Source of the DNA: Closterium sp. Naga37s-1
Lineage: Eukaryota; Streptophyta; Zygnematophyceae; Desmidiales; Closteriaceae
NCBI GenBank assembly: GCA_947471745.1
Contig: CANJKZ010001153.1
Span: forward strand, 596,001 to 660,000
Direction of reading: 5' to 3'
Length of the DNA: 64,000 nucleotides
Positions 10,790 through 20,574 of the stretch are shown here, in pieces. A program made the translations under genes and the position numbers. The notes beneath the pieces were generated by a model. It saw only the letters and a program-made list of their open reading frames with translations. It was not told where the DNA came from and ran no database searches. Numbering within the stretch: the first letter of the stretch is position 1; each line of letters opens with the position of its first letter.

Positions 10790-11545
10790 CCCCTAGCGGC
10801 CCGTTGCGCCGCCCTTACCTACGCGAGCCCGCCGCCCTTACGTCGCGGCCCAGCCGCCCTCACGTCGCGGCCCCGCCGCCCTCACCTACGCGGCCCCGCC
10901 GCCCTGAAGTCGCGGCCCCGCCGCCCTCACGTCGCGGCCCCGCCGCCCTCACGTCGCGGCCCCGTCGCCCTTGCCTACGCGGCCCCGCCGCCCTCACGTC
11001 GCGGCCCCGCCGCCCTCACCTACGCGGCCCCGCCGCCCTCACCTACGCGGCCCCGCCGCCCTCACGTCGCGGCCCCGCCGCCCTCACGTCGCGGCCTCGC
11101 CGCCCTTGCCTACGCGGCCCCGCCGCCCTCACCTTCGCGGCCCCGCCGCCCTCACGTCGCGGCCCCGCCGCCCTTACTTCGCGGCCCCGCCGCCCTCACC
11201 TACGCGGCCCCGCCGCCCCACTTCGCGGCCCCGCCGCCTACGGTACCGGCCCCGCCGCCTATCCTCACCGGCCCCGCCGCCTACGACCGCCGAGCCGCCC
11301 TGCCGCCGAGCCGCCCAGCAGCCGAGCCGCCCGGGAGCCGAGCCGCCCTGCCGCCGAGCCGCCCTGCCGCCGAGCCGCCCGGGAGCCGAGCCGCCGAGCC
11401 GCCCTGCCGCCGAGCCGCCCTGCCGCCGAGCCGCCCTGCCGCCGAGCCGCCCAGGAGCCGAGCCGCCCAGCAGCCGAGCCGCCGAGCCGCCCAGCCGCCG
11501 GGCCGCCCTACTGCCGAGCCGCCCGACCTGCCCTGCCTGGTGAGC
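10790..11545 (+). repeat. GC-rich leader repeats of the copia element
   Basis: Tandem degenerate 18-22-bp units (CGCGGCCCCGCCGCCCTCAC) are followed from about 11285 by 12-18-bp CCGAGCCGCC units. The tract lies between the primer-binding site and the gag start. It is open in all three forward frames (Pro/Arg/Ala-rich) and also largely in reverse, a composition effect. No coding claim is made. Confidence 0.8.
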
Positions 11546-11606
11546 ACAGCACCACTGTTACTGCGTGCCCTTCCCCTACTGCTTGCACTACTACACTGTC
11601 GTCGTC

Positions 11607-14600
11607 ATGGCTACCCCTAGTGTCCTCGCTTTTGACGCTGAGGGTCGAGCCATTGACTTTGAGGTCTGGGTCGACGACCTGCAGCTGTTCTTACAGTGCG
11701 ATAGGGCGGACGGTCTTTCCCTCTTTGACCTCACCTCTGGCGCCTCTCCTGCCCCTGCTGCTGATGCTGACCCCACTGTTCGCTCTCAGTGGGCCACCCG
11801 CGATGCTGCTGCACGTCTTGCTGTGCGTCGCCACCTGCCTACCACTGAGCGCGCGCACTTTAGTCAGTACAAGAGTGCTCAGACCTTGTACGACGCTGTA
11901 GTTGCGCGCTACTCTTCCCCTGCCACTGCTGCCCTGAGCCGCCTCATGCTACCGTACCTCTTTCCTGACCTTGCTGCCTTTCCCACTGTCGCTGACCTCA
12001 TTACGCACCTCCGCACTAGTGACACTCGCTACCGCGCCGCCCTTCCTGCTGAGTTCTGCGCCAAGAACCCCCCCCCCATGTACATCACTCTCTATTACAT
12101 AGTCACACGCCTCCCTGACTCCCTTCGCGTAGTCAGGGACCACTTCCTCTCAGTCTGTCCCACCACTCTCACTGTCGACCTCCTCGAGAAGTCCCTCCTG
12201 GCGGCGGAGAAGAGCATCGTCGCTGTAGGAGCCTCTCGTGGTGACCCTCGCACCCCCATCTTTGAGGGGTGTTCTCCTTCCCCCCTGCTGCCCTCTGTTG
12301 CCTCTGCTGCTGCTGCCGACCTGCTTGGTCTTGAGTCGGTCTGCGCGGCGTCTGCCCCTAGCGGGAGACGCCGCCCTGGCAGGGGCAAGGGGGGCAAGGG
12401 CGCGGGTGGAACTGGCGGGGGCGGTGGAGGTGGCGGTGGAGGCGGCGGAGGGAGTGGGGGTGGCGGTGGGAGTGGTGGCGGGGGCGGTGGTGGCGGTGGC
12501 AGCAGCGGAGGAGGAGGCGGTGGTGGCGGCAGCGGTGGGAGCGGAGGCAGCGGTGGTGGTGGAGGTGGAGGCGGCGGTGGCGGAGGGGGTGGAGCTGGTC
12601 GGGGTGGTGCCCCGCAGCGTAGCGGCTCTGGTGGTGGCCAGCGTCAGCAGCAGCAGCAGCAGCAGCAGCGTTCGCGGGACATCCCCCCGCCCCAGCAGCT
12701 CCGTGAGTGGTACACGCAGCGTCAGCGGGGTGGGGGTTTTGGTCCGTGCACCTACGTCCTTCGTTCCGGCGACCGCGCGGGTGAGCAGTGTGGGGGTGCC
12801 CACCCCACCCAGCGCTGCTTTGGCCGCCTGACGGACGCTTGGCGTCAGCAGTTCCCCGAGGCTAGTGAGATTCCCCGTTGGGGAGAGCTGTCTAGGGCTG
12901 GCGTAGCTATCTTTGATCTTGACTTTGATGCTATCCTTGCTGCCATGTATGCTGTGACTATTAGTGAGGAGGGTGACTGTTACCGGTGTTTCCCGCCCGA
13001 CCCGGGCATTGGTACTGCTGCGCTAGGTACTTCTGCGGCTGCTGCTCTAGGTGCCAGTGCGTCTGCACTCTCAGGTACTGGTGAGGCTGCGCTCTCAGGT
13101 ACTGCGTCGGCTTCGGCCTCCCTCACCTTCACGCTTGACTCAGGGGCTTCTCGCTCCTTCTTTCGAGACCGCACCACACTCACGCCGCTTGGCCGGCCGG
13201 TTGCAGTCTCCCTGGCTGACCCCTCTGGGGGTCCTGTCCTCTCTCACTTCTCCACTGTCCTCCCGTGTCCGGCTGCCCCCTCGGGCACCTTGTCTGGTCT
13301 GTACCTCCCCTCGTTCTCGACGAACTTGGTGAGTGGTGCTGACCTGCAGGATGCGGGGGTTCACCAGTTTACTCCTGCGAGTCAGCGGGTGACCCACTGC
13401 TCGGACGCCCGCACAGGCCGACACCTGGCCACGTTTTCGCGTCGGCCGGGGTCGAGTCTCTACACCCTGACCACTGAGTCTCCTCCTGTCCCTGCGTCTG
13501 GCCAGGTAGCTGCGTCGGGTCAGGTGTTTGCTGCTGCGTCCAGGTCTGGTCCTGAGTCTGCCCCCTGCTCGTGTCGCCGCCTGTCTCAGGAGACTCTCCT
13601 GTGGCACCACCGTCTTGGCCACCCCTCCTTGCCTCGTCTTCGGGGCATGGCTTCCCGTGTCCTTGTCTCTGGTCTTCCCCGGTCTCTCCCTCCCCTTCCT
13701 TCGGGACCCGGACCTTCCTGTGTCCCCTGTGTCGAGGGGCGGCTCCGGGCTGCCCCTCACTCCTCCCAGTTTCCCCCGACAGAGGCTCCTCTGCAGACGC
13801 TTCACATGGACGTGTGGGGCCCGGCCCGCGTCCGTGGGCAGGGTCACGAGCGCTACTTCCTGCTGGTGGTTGACGACTACTCGCGTTACACCACAGTCTT
13901 CCCCTTGCGCAGCAAGGGTGATGTCACTGAGGTGTTGATCGACTGGATCCGCGCAGCTCGTCTCCAGCTCAGGAGGAGCTTCGGCTCGGACTTTCCTGTT
14001 CTGCGTCTGCACTCTGACCGAGGTGGAGAGTTCTCCTCTGGCCTTCTGCGAGCCTACTGTCGTGCACGAGGCATCCGCCAGACCTTTACGCTTCCGGACT
14101 CTCCACAGCAAAATGGGATTGCTGAGCGCCGCATTGGCATGGTCATGGACGTCGCTCGTACGTCCATGATGCATGCGGCTGCCCCCCATTTTCTGTGGCC
14201 GTTTGCGGTTCGGTACGCGGCGCATCAGATCAACCTTCACCCCAGGGTCTCCCGGCCGGAGACCTCCCCAGCTCTGCTGTGGACGGGGAAGGTCGGCGAT
14301 GCGTCTGCGTTCCGTGTCTGGGGATCTCGGGCGTTTGTCCGCGACTTGTCTGCGGACAAGCTGTCCCCTCGTGCTGCTCCCTGTGTCTTCCTCGGCTTCC
14401 CCCCTGACGCCCTAGGGTGGCAGTTCTACCACCCCTCCTCTCGTCGTGTTCTGTCCTCCCAGGACGTCACGTTCGACGAGTCAGTCCCCTTCTACCGCCT
14501 CTTCCCCTACCGCACTCCTTCCCTCCCCCCGCCACCGCACTTCCTTGTGCCAGGTCCCCCCCCGGTAGACCCCCTTCCCCCTCAGGGTCCTGCCCCTTCA

Positions 14601-17525
14601 GGTGTGTCCCAGGTAGACGCAGTCGAGCCGGTCGAGGTTGCTGGTGACTCTGGTCCTGCTGCGGGTGCTGAGCCTGGGGGTGCTGACTCTGGGGGTGCTA
14701 CGCGCGTGGGTGCTGAGCCTGGGGGTGCTGAGCCTGGGGGTGCTGAGTCTGGGGGTACTGAGCCTGGGGGTACTGCGACTGGGGGTGCTGAGCCTGGGGG
14801 TGCGGAGTCTGGGGGTGCTGAGCCTGGGGGTGCTGCGACTGGGGGTGCTGAGCCAGGGGGTGCTGCGTCTGGAGCTGCTGAGCCTGGAGCTGCGGAGCCT
14901 GCGGCCACTGGACCTCCCCTTGTGGCGTCTGGCGGTGCGGGACCTGGCGGTTCTCCGGGTGCTTCGCCTCGGCGGGAGCCCCTCTCTCCACAGGAGCTGC
15001 GCGAGTGGTTTGCTCGCCGCTGGAGACGTACTGCTGGAGCTGGAGCTCCTTCGGCTGCTGAGGGTACTTGTGCCGCTGGTCCCGGAGCTGCTGGGCCCTC
15101 GGGTCCGCCTGGAGCTGGAGCTGCTGCGGGTGTTGGTGCTGAGACTGCTGCTGTCCTTCCTGGCGGTGGTCCTGCTGCGGGTGCTGCTGGTGCTGCTGGA
15201 GGTCCTGCCGCTGGAGGTGCTGTTGGCGCTGGTGCTGCTGCTGAGGGTGCTGTCCCTGCTGTGTCTGGAGTCGCCGCGCGGCCTCGGCCGTACTTCGTTC
15301 CACTCCTACAGCAGGTTCTTGGTCTTTCTCCTCTTGCAGCGTGTCCACCGCCTGTTCAGTCACAGTCCCAGTTAGAGCCCGCCTCCCCACTTCCTGCTCC
15401 CTCTCCTTACACTGGTCCCACTGGAGGTCTTGCTGAGCGTCGTGAGCCTGCGTCTCGTCCTGCGTCGCCTGTTCGTGCTGCTCGCGCTAGTGGTCGCGGT
15501 TCGCGTCAGCGTCCTCCTCCTGTCCCTGGCACGCACCGGATGTCTTTGCGTCCGTCCACTGCTCCTCTGCGTGCCCCTTTGCCTTCTCCTCCTGAGTCCT
15601 CCCTTCCTGCACTTACCGACCCAGAGTCCGACTCTCTTCGTGCTGCTAGTCCTACTGTCACACGTCTCCTTGCTACTGTCGTCACTGACCCCTCTTTTGA
15701 GTCCACTGCTGCGTCTGCGCTTGTTGCTGAGCTCGTCGACTTTGCTGCTCGCTGTCGTCTAGACTACGCTGCCGGTCTTGTTGCTGAGTCTGCGTCTGTC
15801 TGTCCTCCGTCCGTCGGGGGTGAGTGTGCTCTTGGCACGGACGTCCTTGAGGACAGGCAGGAGGAGTTCCAGTGTCTGGCTGCTGCTTCACTTCATCTCG
15901 CGTCCGTACTACTTGCCCCTGAGGGAGACCCGGATGCACTAGACATCCCGACTCCGCGCTCTTACGCGGAGGCCGTAGAGGGTCCCTACTCCTCTCAGTG
16001 GCAGGCAGCTATGGATGCAGAGATGGCGTCCTGGAAGTCCACAGGCACCTACGTTGACGCGGTGCCCCCTCCTGGGGCGAACATCGTCAGTGGCATGTGG
16101 ATTTTCAGGGTGAAGCGGCCGCCGGGTTCTCCGCCTGTCTTCAAGGCGCGTTACGTGGCTCGTGGCTTCAGTCAGCGGCAGGGAGTTGACTACTTTCAGA
16201 CCTTCTCTCCCACCCCGAAGATGACCACTCTTCAGGTACTCCTGCACATAGCTGCTCACCGTGACTACGAGCTACACTCTCTTGACTTCAGCACTGCTTT
16301 CTTGCAGGGCAGCCTGCACGAGGAGATCTGGCTGCGCCGCCCACTTGGCTTCACTGGGACTTTTCCTCCTGGCACCCAGTGGAGCCTCCGGCGGCCAGTC
16401 TACGGTCTCCGCCAGGCACCGCGTGAGTGGCACGACACACTGAGGACTACGCTTGCGGCTCTTGGGTTTGCTCCCTCTACTTCCGACCCGTCGCTGTTTC
16501 TGCGCACCGACACTTCTTTGCCGCCGTTCTACATCCTCGTGTACGTCGACGACTTGGTCTTTGCCACAGCTGACACTGCTGGACTCGCCCACGTGAAGTC
16601 CGAGCTGCAGAAGAGACACACGTGCACAGACCTGGGTGAACTGCGCAGCTACCTTGGCTTGCAGATCACTCGGGACAGAGCACGCCGCACCATTACCTTG
16701 ACTCAGTCACACATGGTGCAGCAGGTCCTTCAGCGCTTCGGCTTCACGTACTCCTCGCCTCAGGCCACTCCTCTGTCTACTCGCCACTCGCTCTCAGCTC
16801 TGCCTTCGGATGAGTCCGTAGAGTCGAGTGGCCCGTACCCAGAGCTTGTTGGCTGCCTCATGTACCTGATGACCTGCACACGACCTGACCTTGCATACCC
16901 TCTTAGCATTCTTGCACGCTATGTTGCTCCTGGGAGACACCGACCAGAGCACATGGCTGCAGCGAAGAGGGTGTTGCGCTACTTGTGCAGTACGTCGGGC
17001 ATGGGGCTAGTGCTTGGAGGGCGGAGTCCAGTGGTCCTCACTGGGCACGCGGACGCTTCTTGGGCTGACGACCAGGCTACGCAGCGGTCGTCGCAGGGTT
17101 ACACCTTCAGTCTTGGTTCCGGCTCTGTCTCGTGGCGGGCTACTCGCTCGTCCTCTGTTCTCGGCTCCAGTTGTGAGGCTGAGATCTACGCCGGGGCCAT
17201 GGCTGCACAGGAGCTTCGCTGGCTCACCTACCTGCTGACTGACCTTGGAGAGCAGCCTCGTTCTCCTCCAGTGCTGTACGTAGACAACAAGGCCATGCTG
17301 GCCTTATGTCGAGAGCAGCGCTTGGAGCACAGAACGAAGCACATTGCTCTCTGTTACTTTCTTGCTCGTGAGCTGCAGCAGCGTGGTCAGTTGCGACTTG
17401 CGTACGTGGCCTCTGAGGCCAACACTGCTGATGTGTTCACCAAGGCACTTGCGCCTTGTGACCATCAGCGCTTCTGCACTCAGTTGGGTCTTGTACCTGT
17501 CTTGCCTCACTTGCTCTCCTCTTGA
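11607..17525 (+). CDS. Copia gag-pol polyprotein
   Basis: 1,972 residues in one frame from ATG 11607. Gag comes first, then a long glycine run (about 12400-12600) and a Gln run. A Cys/His cluster (CTY...C...H...C, about 12748-12815) takes the place of the usual CCHC knuckle. The protease has FTLDSGASRSFF (about 13130). GAG-pre-integrase has LWHHRLGHPSLPRL. The integrase has DDYSRYTTVF, LHSDRGGEF and QQNGIAERR. Then comes a low-complexity Gly/Ala/Pro/Glu linker (about 14600-15300). Reverse transcriptase has RYVARGFSQ, DFSTAFLQG and YVDDLVFA; RNase H has GHADASWADD and YVDNKA. All catalytic motifs are intact and no stop interrupts the frame, so it may be active. Confidence 0.95.
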   Translation: MATPSVLAFDAEGRAIDFEVWVDDLQLFLQCDRADGLSLFDLTSGASPAPAADADPTVRSQWATRDAAARLAVRRHLPTTERAHFSQYKSAQTLYDAVVARYSSPATAALSRLMLPYLFPDLAAFPTVADLITHLRTSDTRYRAALPAEFCAKNPPPMYITLYYIVTRLPDSLRVVRDHFLSVCPTTLTVDLLEKSLLAAEKSIVAVGASRGDPRTPIFEGCSPSPLLPSVASAAAADLLGLESVCAASAPSGRRRPGRGKGGKGAGGTGGGGGGGGGGGGGSGGGGGSGGGGGGGGGSSGGGGGGGGSGGSGGSGGGGGGGGGGGGGGAGRGGAPQRSGSGGGQRQQQQQQQQRSRDIPPPQQLREWYTQRQRGGGFGPCTYVLRSGDRAGEQCGGAHPTQRCFGRLTDAWRQQFPEASEIPRWGELSRAGVAIFDLDFDAILAAMYAVTISEEGDCYRCFPPDPGIGTAALGTSAAAALGASASALSGTGEAALSGTASASASLTFTLDSGASRSFFRDRTTLTPLGRPVAVSLADPSGGPVLSHFSTVLPCPAAPSGTLSGLYLPSFSTNLVSGADLQDAGVHQFTPASQRVTHCSDARTGRHLATFSRRPGSSLYTLTTESPPVPASGQVAASGQVFAAASRSGPESAPCSCRRLSQETLLWHHRLGHPSLPRLRGMASRVLVSGLPRSLPPLPSGPGPSCVPCVEGRLRAAPHSSQFPPTEAPLQTLHMDVWGPARVRGQGHERYFLLVVDDYSRYTTVFPLRSKGDVTEVLIDWIRAARLQLRRSFGSDFPVLRLHSDRGGEFSSGLLRAYCRARGIRQTFTLPDSPQQNGIAERRIGMVMDVARTSMMHAAAPHFLWPFAVRYAAHQINLHPRVSRPETSPALLWTGKVGDASAFRVWGSRAFVRDLSADKLSPRAAPCVFLGFPPDALGWQFYHPSSRRVLSSQDVTFDESVPFYRLFPYRTPSLPPPPHFLVPGPPPVDPLPPQGPAPSGVSQVDAVEPVEVAGDSGPAAGAEPGGADSGGATRVGAEPGGAEPGGAESGGTEPGGTATGGAEPGGAESGGAEPGGAATGGAEPGGAASGAAEPGAAEPAATGPPLVASGGAGPGGSPGASPRREPLSPQELREWFARRWRRTAGAGAPSAAEGTCAAGPGAAGPSGPPGAGAAAGVGAETAAVLPGGGPAAGAAGAAGGPAAGGAVGAGAAAEGAVPAVSGVAARPRPYFVPLLQQVLGLSPLAACPPPVQSQSQLEPASPLPAPSPYTGPTGGLAERREPASRPASPVRAARASGRGSRQRPPPVPGTHRMSLRPSTAPLRAPLPSPPESSLPALTDPESDSLRAASPTVTRLLATVVTDPSFESTAASALVAELVDFAARCRLDYAAGLVAESASVCPPSVGGECALGTDVLEDRQEEFQCLAAASLHLASVLLAPEGDPDALDIPTPRSYAEAVEGPYSSQWQAAMDAEMASWKSTGTYVDAVPPPGANIVSGMWIFRVKRPPGSPPVFKARYVARGFSQRQGVDYFQTFSPTPKMTTLQVLLHIAAHRDYELHSLDFSTAFLQGSLHEEIWLRRPLGFTGTFPPGTQWSLRRPVYGLRQAPREWHDTLRTTLAALGFAPSTSDPSLFLRTDTSLPPFYILVYVDDLVFATADTAGLAHVKSELQKRHTCTDLGELRSYLGLQITRDRARRTITLTQSHMVQQVLQRFGFTYSSPQATPLSTRHSLSALPSDESVESSGPYPELVGCLMYLMTCTRPDLAYPLSILARYVAPGRHRPEHMAAAKRVLRYLCSTSGMGLVLGGRSPVVLTGHADASWADDQATQRSSQGYTFSLGSGSVSWRATRSSSVLGSSCEAEIYAGAMAAQELRWLTYLLTDLGEQPRSPPVLYVDNKAMLALCREQRLEHRTKHIALCYFLARELQQRGQLRLAYVASEANTADVFTKALAPCDHQRFCTQLGLVPVLPHLLSS

Positions 17526-17719
17526 CCTTGCTTGTACTGTCACATATATATACCTGCTCTTGCTTGTCTAGCTCTATATATATATGTGTGTCCTCCTGCA
17601 TGTGAACTGGCCTTGTGGCCTTGTCGTTGTGCTCGGACTGTGTGGTGACTTTGTGATCCACCCTGAGCTTGCTGTGCTTTGCGTGACTGGTCTTGTGACC
17701 CCTTGTTCTCCCCCACTTT

Positions 17720-17732
17720 GCCTATGGGGGTG
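17720..17732 (+). promoter_or_regulatory. Candidate polypurine tract
   Basis: A short purine-rich stretch (ATGGGGGTG) directly precedes the right LTR. It is weak but correctly placed for plus-strand priming. Confidence 0.45.
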
Positions 17733-17867
17733 TGTCAGAACATTATATAGCTTATGCTGTTGTGTAGGCTATAGTGGGGTATCCCATAGGGGGTACAACC
17801 CAATTAGGGTTTCCTATATGTACTCACTTCAGTCATAGTTCATCCATTTCACGTTCTTCTTTCCACA
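17733..17867 (+). repeat. Right LTR of the copia element
   Basis: Identical to the left LTR. Followed directly by the target duplication ACTAC and the resumed hAT transposase exon. Confidence 0.95.
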
Positions 17868-20170
17868 ACTACCTCGTACAAGTCCTTCTTGTAGTCCTTC
17901 AGCACGACAATGTCAAGGAACCGCTGGATCGCCTCGCCACGGGAGAGCCAGCGCACGTCGTTTATGCCCTGCGCCTCCAGATTCGTCTGGCAGTAGACGC
18001 GCCGGAGATTCTGAAACTTGGTGTAGTCCACGCTGCTGCGGCCGATGTGCTCGGAGAAGGCACGCACCACGTCGTCCACCATGCCGAGCTCGGGGACTGC
18101 CTCCGCCGCATCCTTAGCTGCCAATGCCTCCCTGCGCATTCAACTGGAGCATGTTAGTACGGTTTGCGCGTCACTGATCCTGTGCTGGAAAAAACTCAGA
18201 ATCCAACATGCGTACCTGTGAGCGACGCAGTGAGTTGAAGCCAGGTGTGGTATGCGCAGTCGCAGCCTCGCGACTAGACCGTTGTTCTTGCCGGTCATCA
18301 CACTCGCCCCGTCCGTAGATATTCCAGAAATCCTCTGGAGATCCACCCCGATTCCTGTAAGGTACTGCACAACAGCGGAGGTTAGCGAGGCCGCATCGGC
18401 ACGGTCCACGGTAATGAGAGTTAAAAACTCCGTTACCGGAGTTACCCCTTTGAAGAATGTCGCATACAGTATCAGGTGCTTGCCATTCACCCGGTCGGTG
18501 CTCTCATCCAGAAGAATCCCTATATATGGGGATTCCAGAAGGTGGCCGCGTTGAGTCTCTTGAAGGTAAGTGGAGGTTGCGCGCATCATCTCTTTGAATC
18601 CGTAGCTGCGAGGACAACACACATGGTACACGAACACAAGTTGCAGTAGCATCTGGTCAGCTTGAGTCACGGAACAAACACAAGCGCCACGAACCCGCAC
18701 TTACTCGGTGTAGTAGGCGCCGTACCCTCCAGACGGTGGAAGGTCCGGCAGTCCTTCCTTAGCCAGAAACCAGCACAAAGGAACAAACATTGCTATTGGC
18801 GCGTCAGCCTTGCAGATGAAGAGCGCGAGGTGGAGGCAGCGGATGATGTGCCGTGTAGCTGCATCAGTGCTCTGCCACCTTGTTAGTGTGGCTTGCTTCG
18901 CCTTTTCCGCGTCTGCTTTGGCCTCGTTTTCCAAGGCCTGCTTGTGGGCTCTGCTTGATGTGTGCGCGCGGATGCTCCCTAGCTGCATGTCTCGGGCACC
19001 CTCACCTCTGACGCCGTAGGCAGTGTGCGCGTTTGGATCCCCGTGCTTGATGCAGATGGCACATTTCAATGACGGCCTGCCGTTAGTCATGCGCATTAAG
19101 CGCAGCCAACTGAATTTCTTTGACCATTGCGAATCGAAAGTCGTTTTTACCAACTCATACTCAGCCTCTGCAGAAGCGGTTGGAGGCTTCGGCTGAGCAG
19201 GAGCAGCACGGCGTGGCGGTGATGCCTCTTGTCGTGGAGGAGGGGCGCCCCAGAGCCTCTGCTGCTTGTATGTCACGCCCACACGCTGTCGCTTCGCGGG
19301 CGCGGAGCTAATTGTGGACGGGGCTGCAGTGGCCGGCTTCGACGGGCCTTCGCCGCCATCGGGAACAAGCTCGAGAGACGAGTGTGGCTCCCGGGACTTT
19401 GGCGAGGCCGAACGCTCGCACGGGAAAACGGTGCCGACAAGAAATTCAGGGGATGGCTCACGTGCAGGCTGAGAGATAGGGAAGCTATAGTTCTCAGCCA
19501 GCCGAGGTAACACACCGAGAACGGAGAGACCGTTCCTGGTGCTACCAGGCGGATCAGGCTCAGAGGCAGGCATTCGGAACAACAAACGAGAGGGAAACGA
19601 GACAATGGCAAGAGCCTGAGAGACCCCTCGGGAATCACAAAGCCCAAGGCGCCTCAGGCAGCAAGGTTCCCTCGCTGGTAGGGAACTGCACGGCAATGGC
19701 TGCAAGGCCACAGTGACTGCCAGGTGGTGGAAACGACAGCACGTACCCCACCTGGCGCGCAATTTGCCTCCGTTGGCAGTGCGCGATGTTGCGTGACGCA
19801 CGGAAACTGGGTGCGTTGGCTTCAATGTCGCTCAACGGACCAATCGTAGGTGTGCGGTGCCATCCGCCCTGAATGTACGTTGGCGCGCCAGTGGGTGTAT
19901 CCAACAAATGGTCCAGTGGGACCGTGGAGCATTTCGTCGTGGCGCGGACTGTGGCGGAATCCGCGGTACGGAAAAGTTCCGGTAAAAGGGTAGTTGAACC
20001 CCTACCCTGATACAGTCAGTGTAACTGGAAAAGCTACAAGAGTACTTTTAAGCGTATTCTGATTGCACTAGGGTAAAAATCTGCATACCCTGATTTGAAA
20101 AGGGTAACTGCCAAAAAGTGGCCTATGAGCAGGGCAAAAAGGGTAAAATACCCTTGAAATTTGGGCCCTG

Positions 20171-20178
20171 TACATGAC
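20171..20178. repeat. hAT target-site duplication, right copy (TACATGAC)
   Basis: Matches 9029-9036. The sequence beyond it resumes a segment related to about 8761-8815, the unoccupied paralogous copy of the target. Confidence 0.9.
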
Positions 20179-20574
20179 ATGACGTTGCACATTGAGCAGT
20201 TGCAGTTAATAATAATAAACCATACCACACCTAGCAGTCAGCATACTACAGCCAGAACTATTACTGAAACTACAGTTGTTGAAAATATATACCACTTGGG
20301 TAGCCTAGCCCCAATCCTGGCTTTCCAGGTCTCTCAGCCACATCCCACTCTCTCCATGCCCAGCACGGCTGACAAGACAAGGCCTTCTTTACACACCTGC
20401 TGCTTAACAGTTGTTGTGTTGACTAGCAAGGCAGCTCACTTGGGCAGCACCCCCCCTTCCAGCTCCCTCAGCCGCATCTCACTCCCTCCACGACCAGCAC
20501 AGTTGAGAGGGCCCCCCTTACACTTGCTGCTTCAGATTCACCCAGACATGCAGTTGTTGCGTTGACTAGGCAGG
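20179..20574. other. Intergenic region with degraded copies of the MyoB-like last exon
   Basis: About 20320-20365 and 20430-20490 are frameshifted partial copies of the terminal exon of the gene at 20575 (reverse complement of ..CTCCCTCAGCCGCA..). No independent gene is supported. Confidence 0.6.

Larger units (their letters stand above)
10556..17867 (+). mobile_element. Ty1/copia LTR retrotransposon, structurally complete
   Basis: 7,312 bp bounded by identical 135-bp LTRs (TGTCAG...TTCCACA) and 5-bp target duplications ACTAC (10551-10555 and 17868-17872). A primer-binding site follows the left LTR directly and one long gag-pol frame fills the interior in copia order (protease, integrase, reverse transcriptase, RNase H). 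Identical LTRs imply a recent insertion. It lies in opposite orientation to the hAT transposase gene it interrupts. Confidence 0.97.
9318..19573 (-). pseudogene. hAT transposase, disrupted
   Basis: Minus-strand exons: 19573-18705, 18605-18216, 18131-17868 continued at 10555-10460, 10379-9926, and 9741 to about 9318. The first exon has a basic Pro-rich leader and a BED/TTF-like zinc finger (CAIC...RAHTSSRAH). The next has the DUF4371/RNase-H-like core: GILLDESTD, GISTDGASVMTGKNNG, THCVAH. The last has the hATC dimerisation signature (LPLSTVECERGFSNM). The third exon is split by the copia element; the reading frame resumes exactly once the insert and one copy of ACTAC are removed. After ECERGFSNM the frame shifts near 9515-9530: the literal frame stops at 9482, while another frame continues as GDTSLEHLMRC to a stop at 9318. 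A small deletion is likely. No function is expected now. Confidence 0.85.
9037..20170 (-). mobile_element. hAT-superfamily DNA transposon, interrupted by a copia retrotransposon
   Basis: The ends form a short terminal inverted repeat: CAGGGCCCAAAAT at 9037 and its inverted counterpart ending at 20170. The element is flanked by perfect 8-bp direct repeats TACATGAC. Subtracting the nested 7.3-kb copia insertion and its duplicated 5 bp leaves about 3.8 kb, normal for an autonomous hAT. Subterminal regions (9080-9190 and 19995-20150) contain several GTACACTGATTTT- or GGGTA-type motifs. The intact target duplication suggests fairly recent movement; the transposase gene is now broken twice. Confidence 0.92.

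Noticed and set aside
10784..11901. Proline/arginine-rich proteins in the copia leader
   Set aside because: Open frames arise from GC-rich repeats in all three frames; there is no homology and the copia frame starts at 11607.
14638..15390. Leu/Val-rich and Gln/His-rich ORFs in the copia linker
   Set aside because: Alternate-frame readings of the Gly/Ala/Glu repeat linker of the polyprotein.
19980..20160. Telomere-like GGGTA and CCCTA motifs
   Set aside because: They are isolated subterminal motifs of the hAT element, not a tandem telomeric array.
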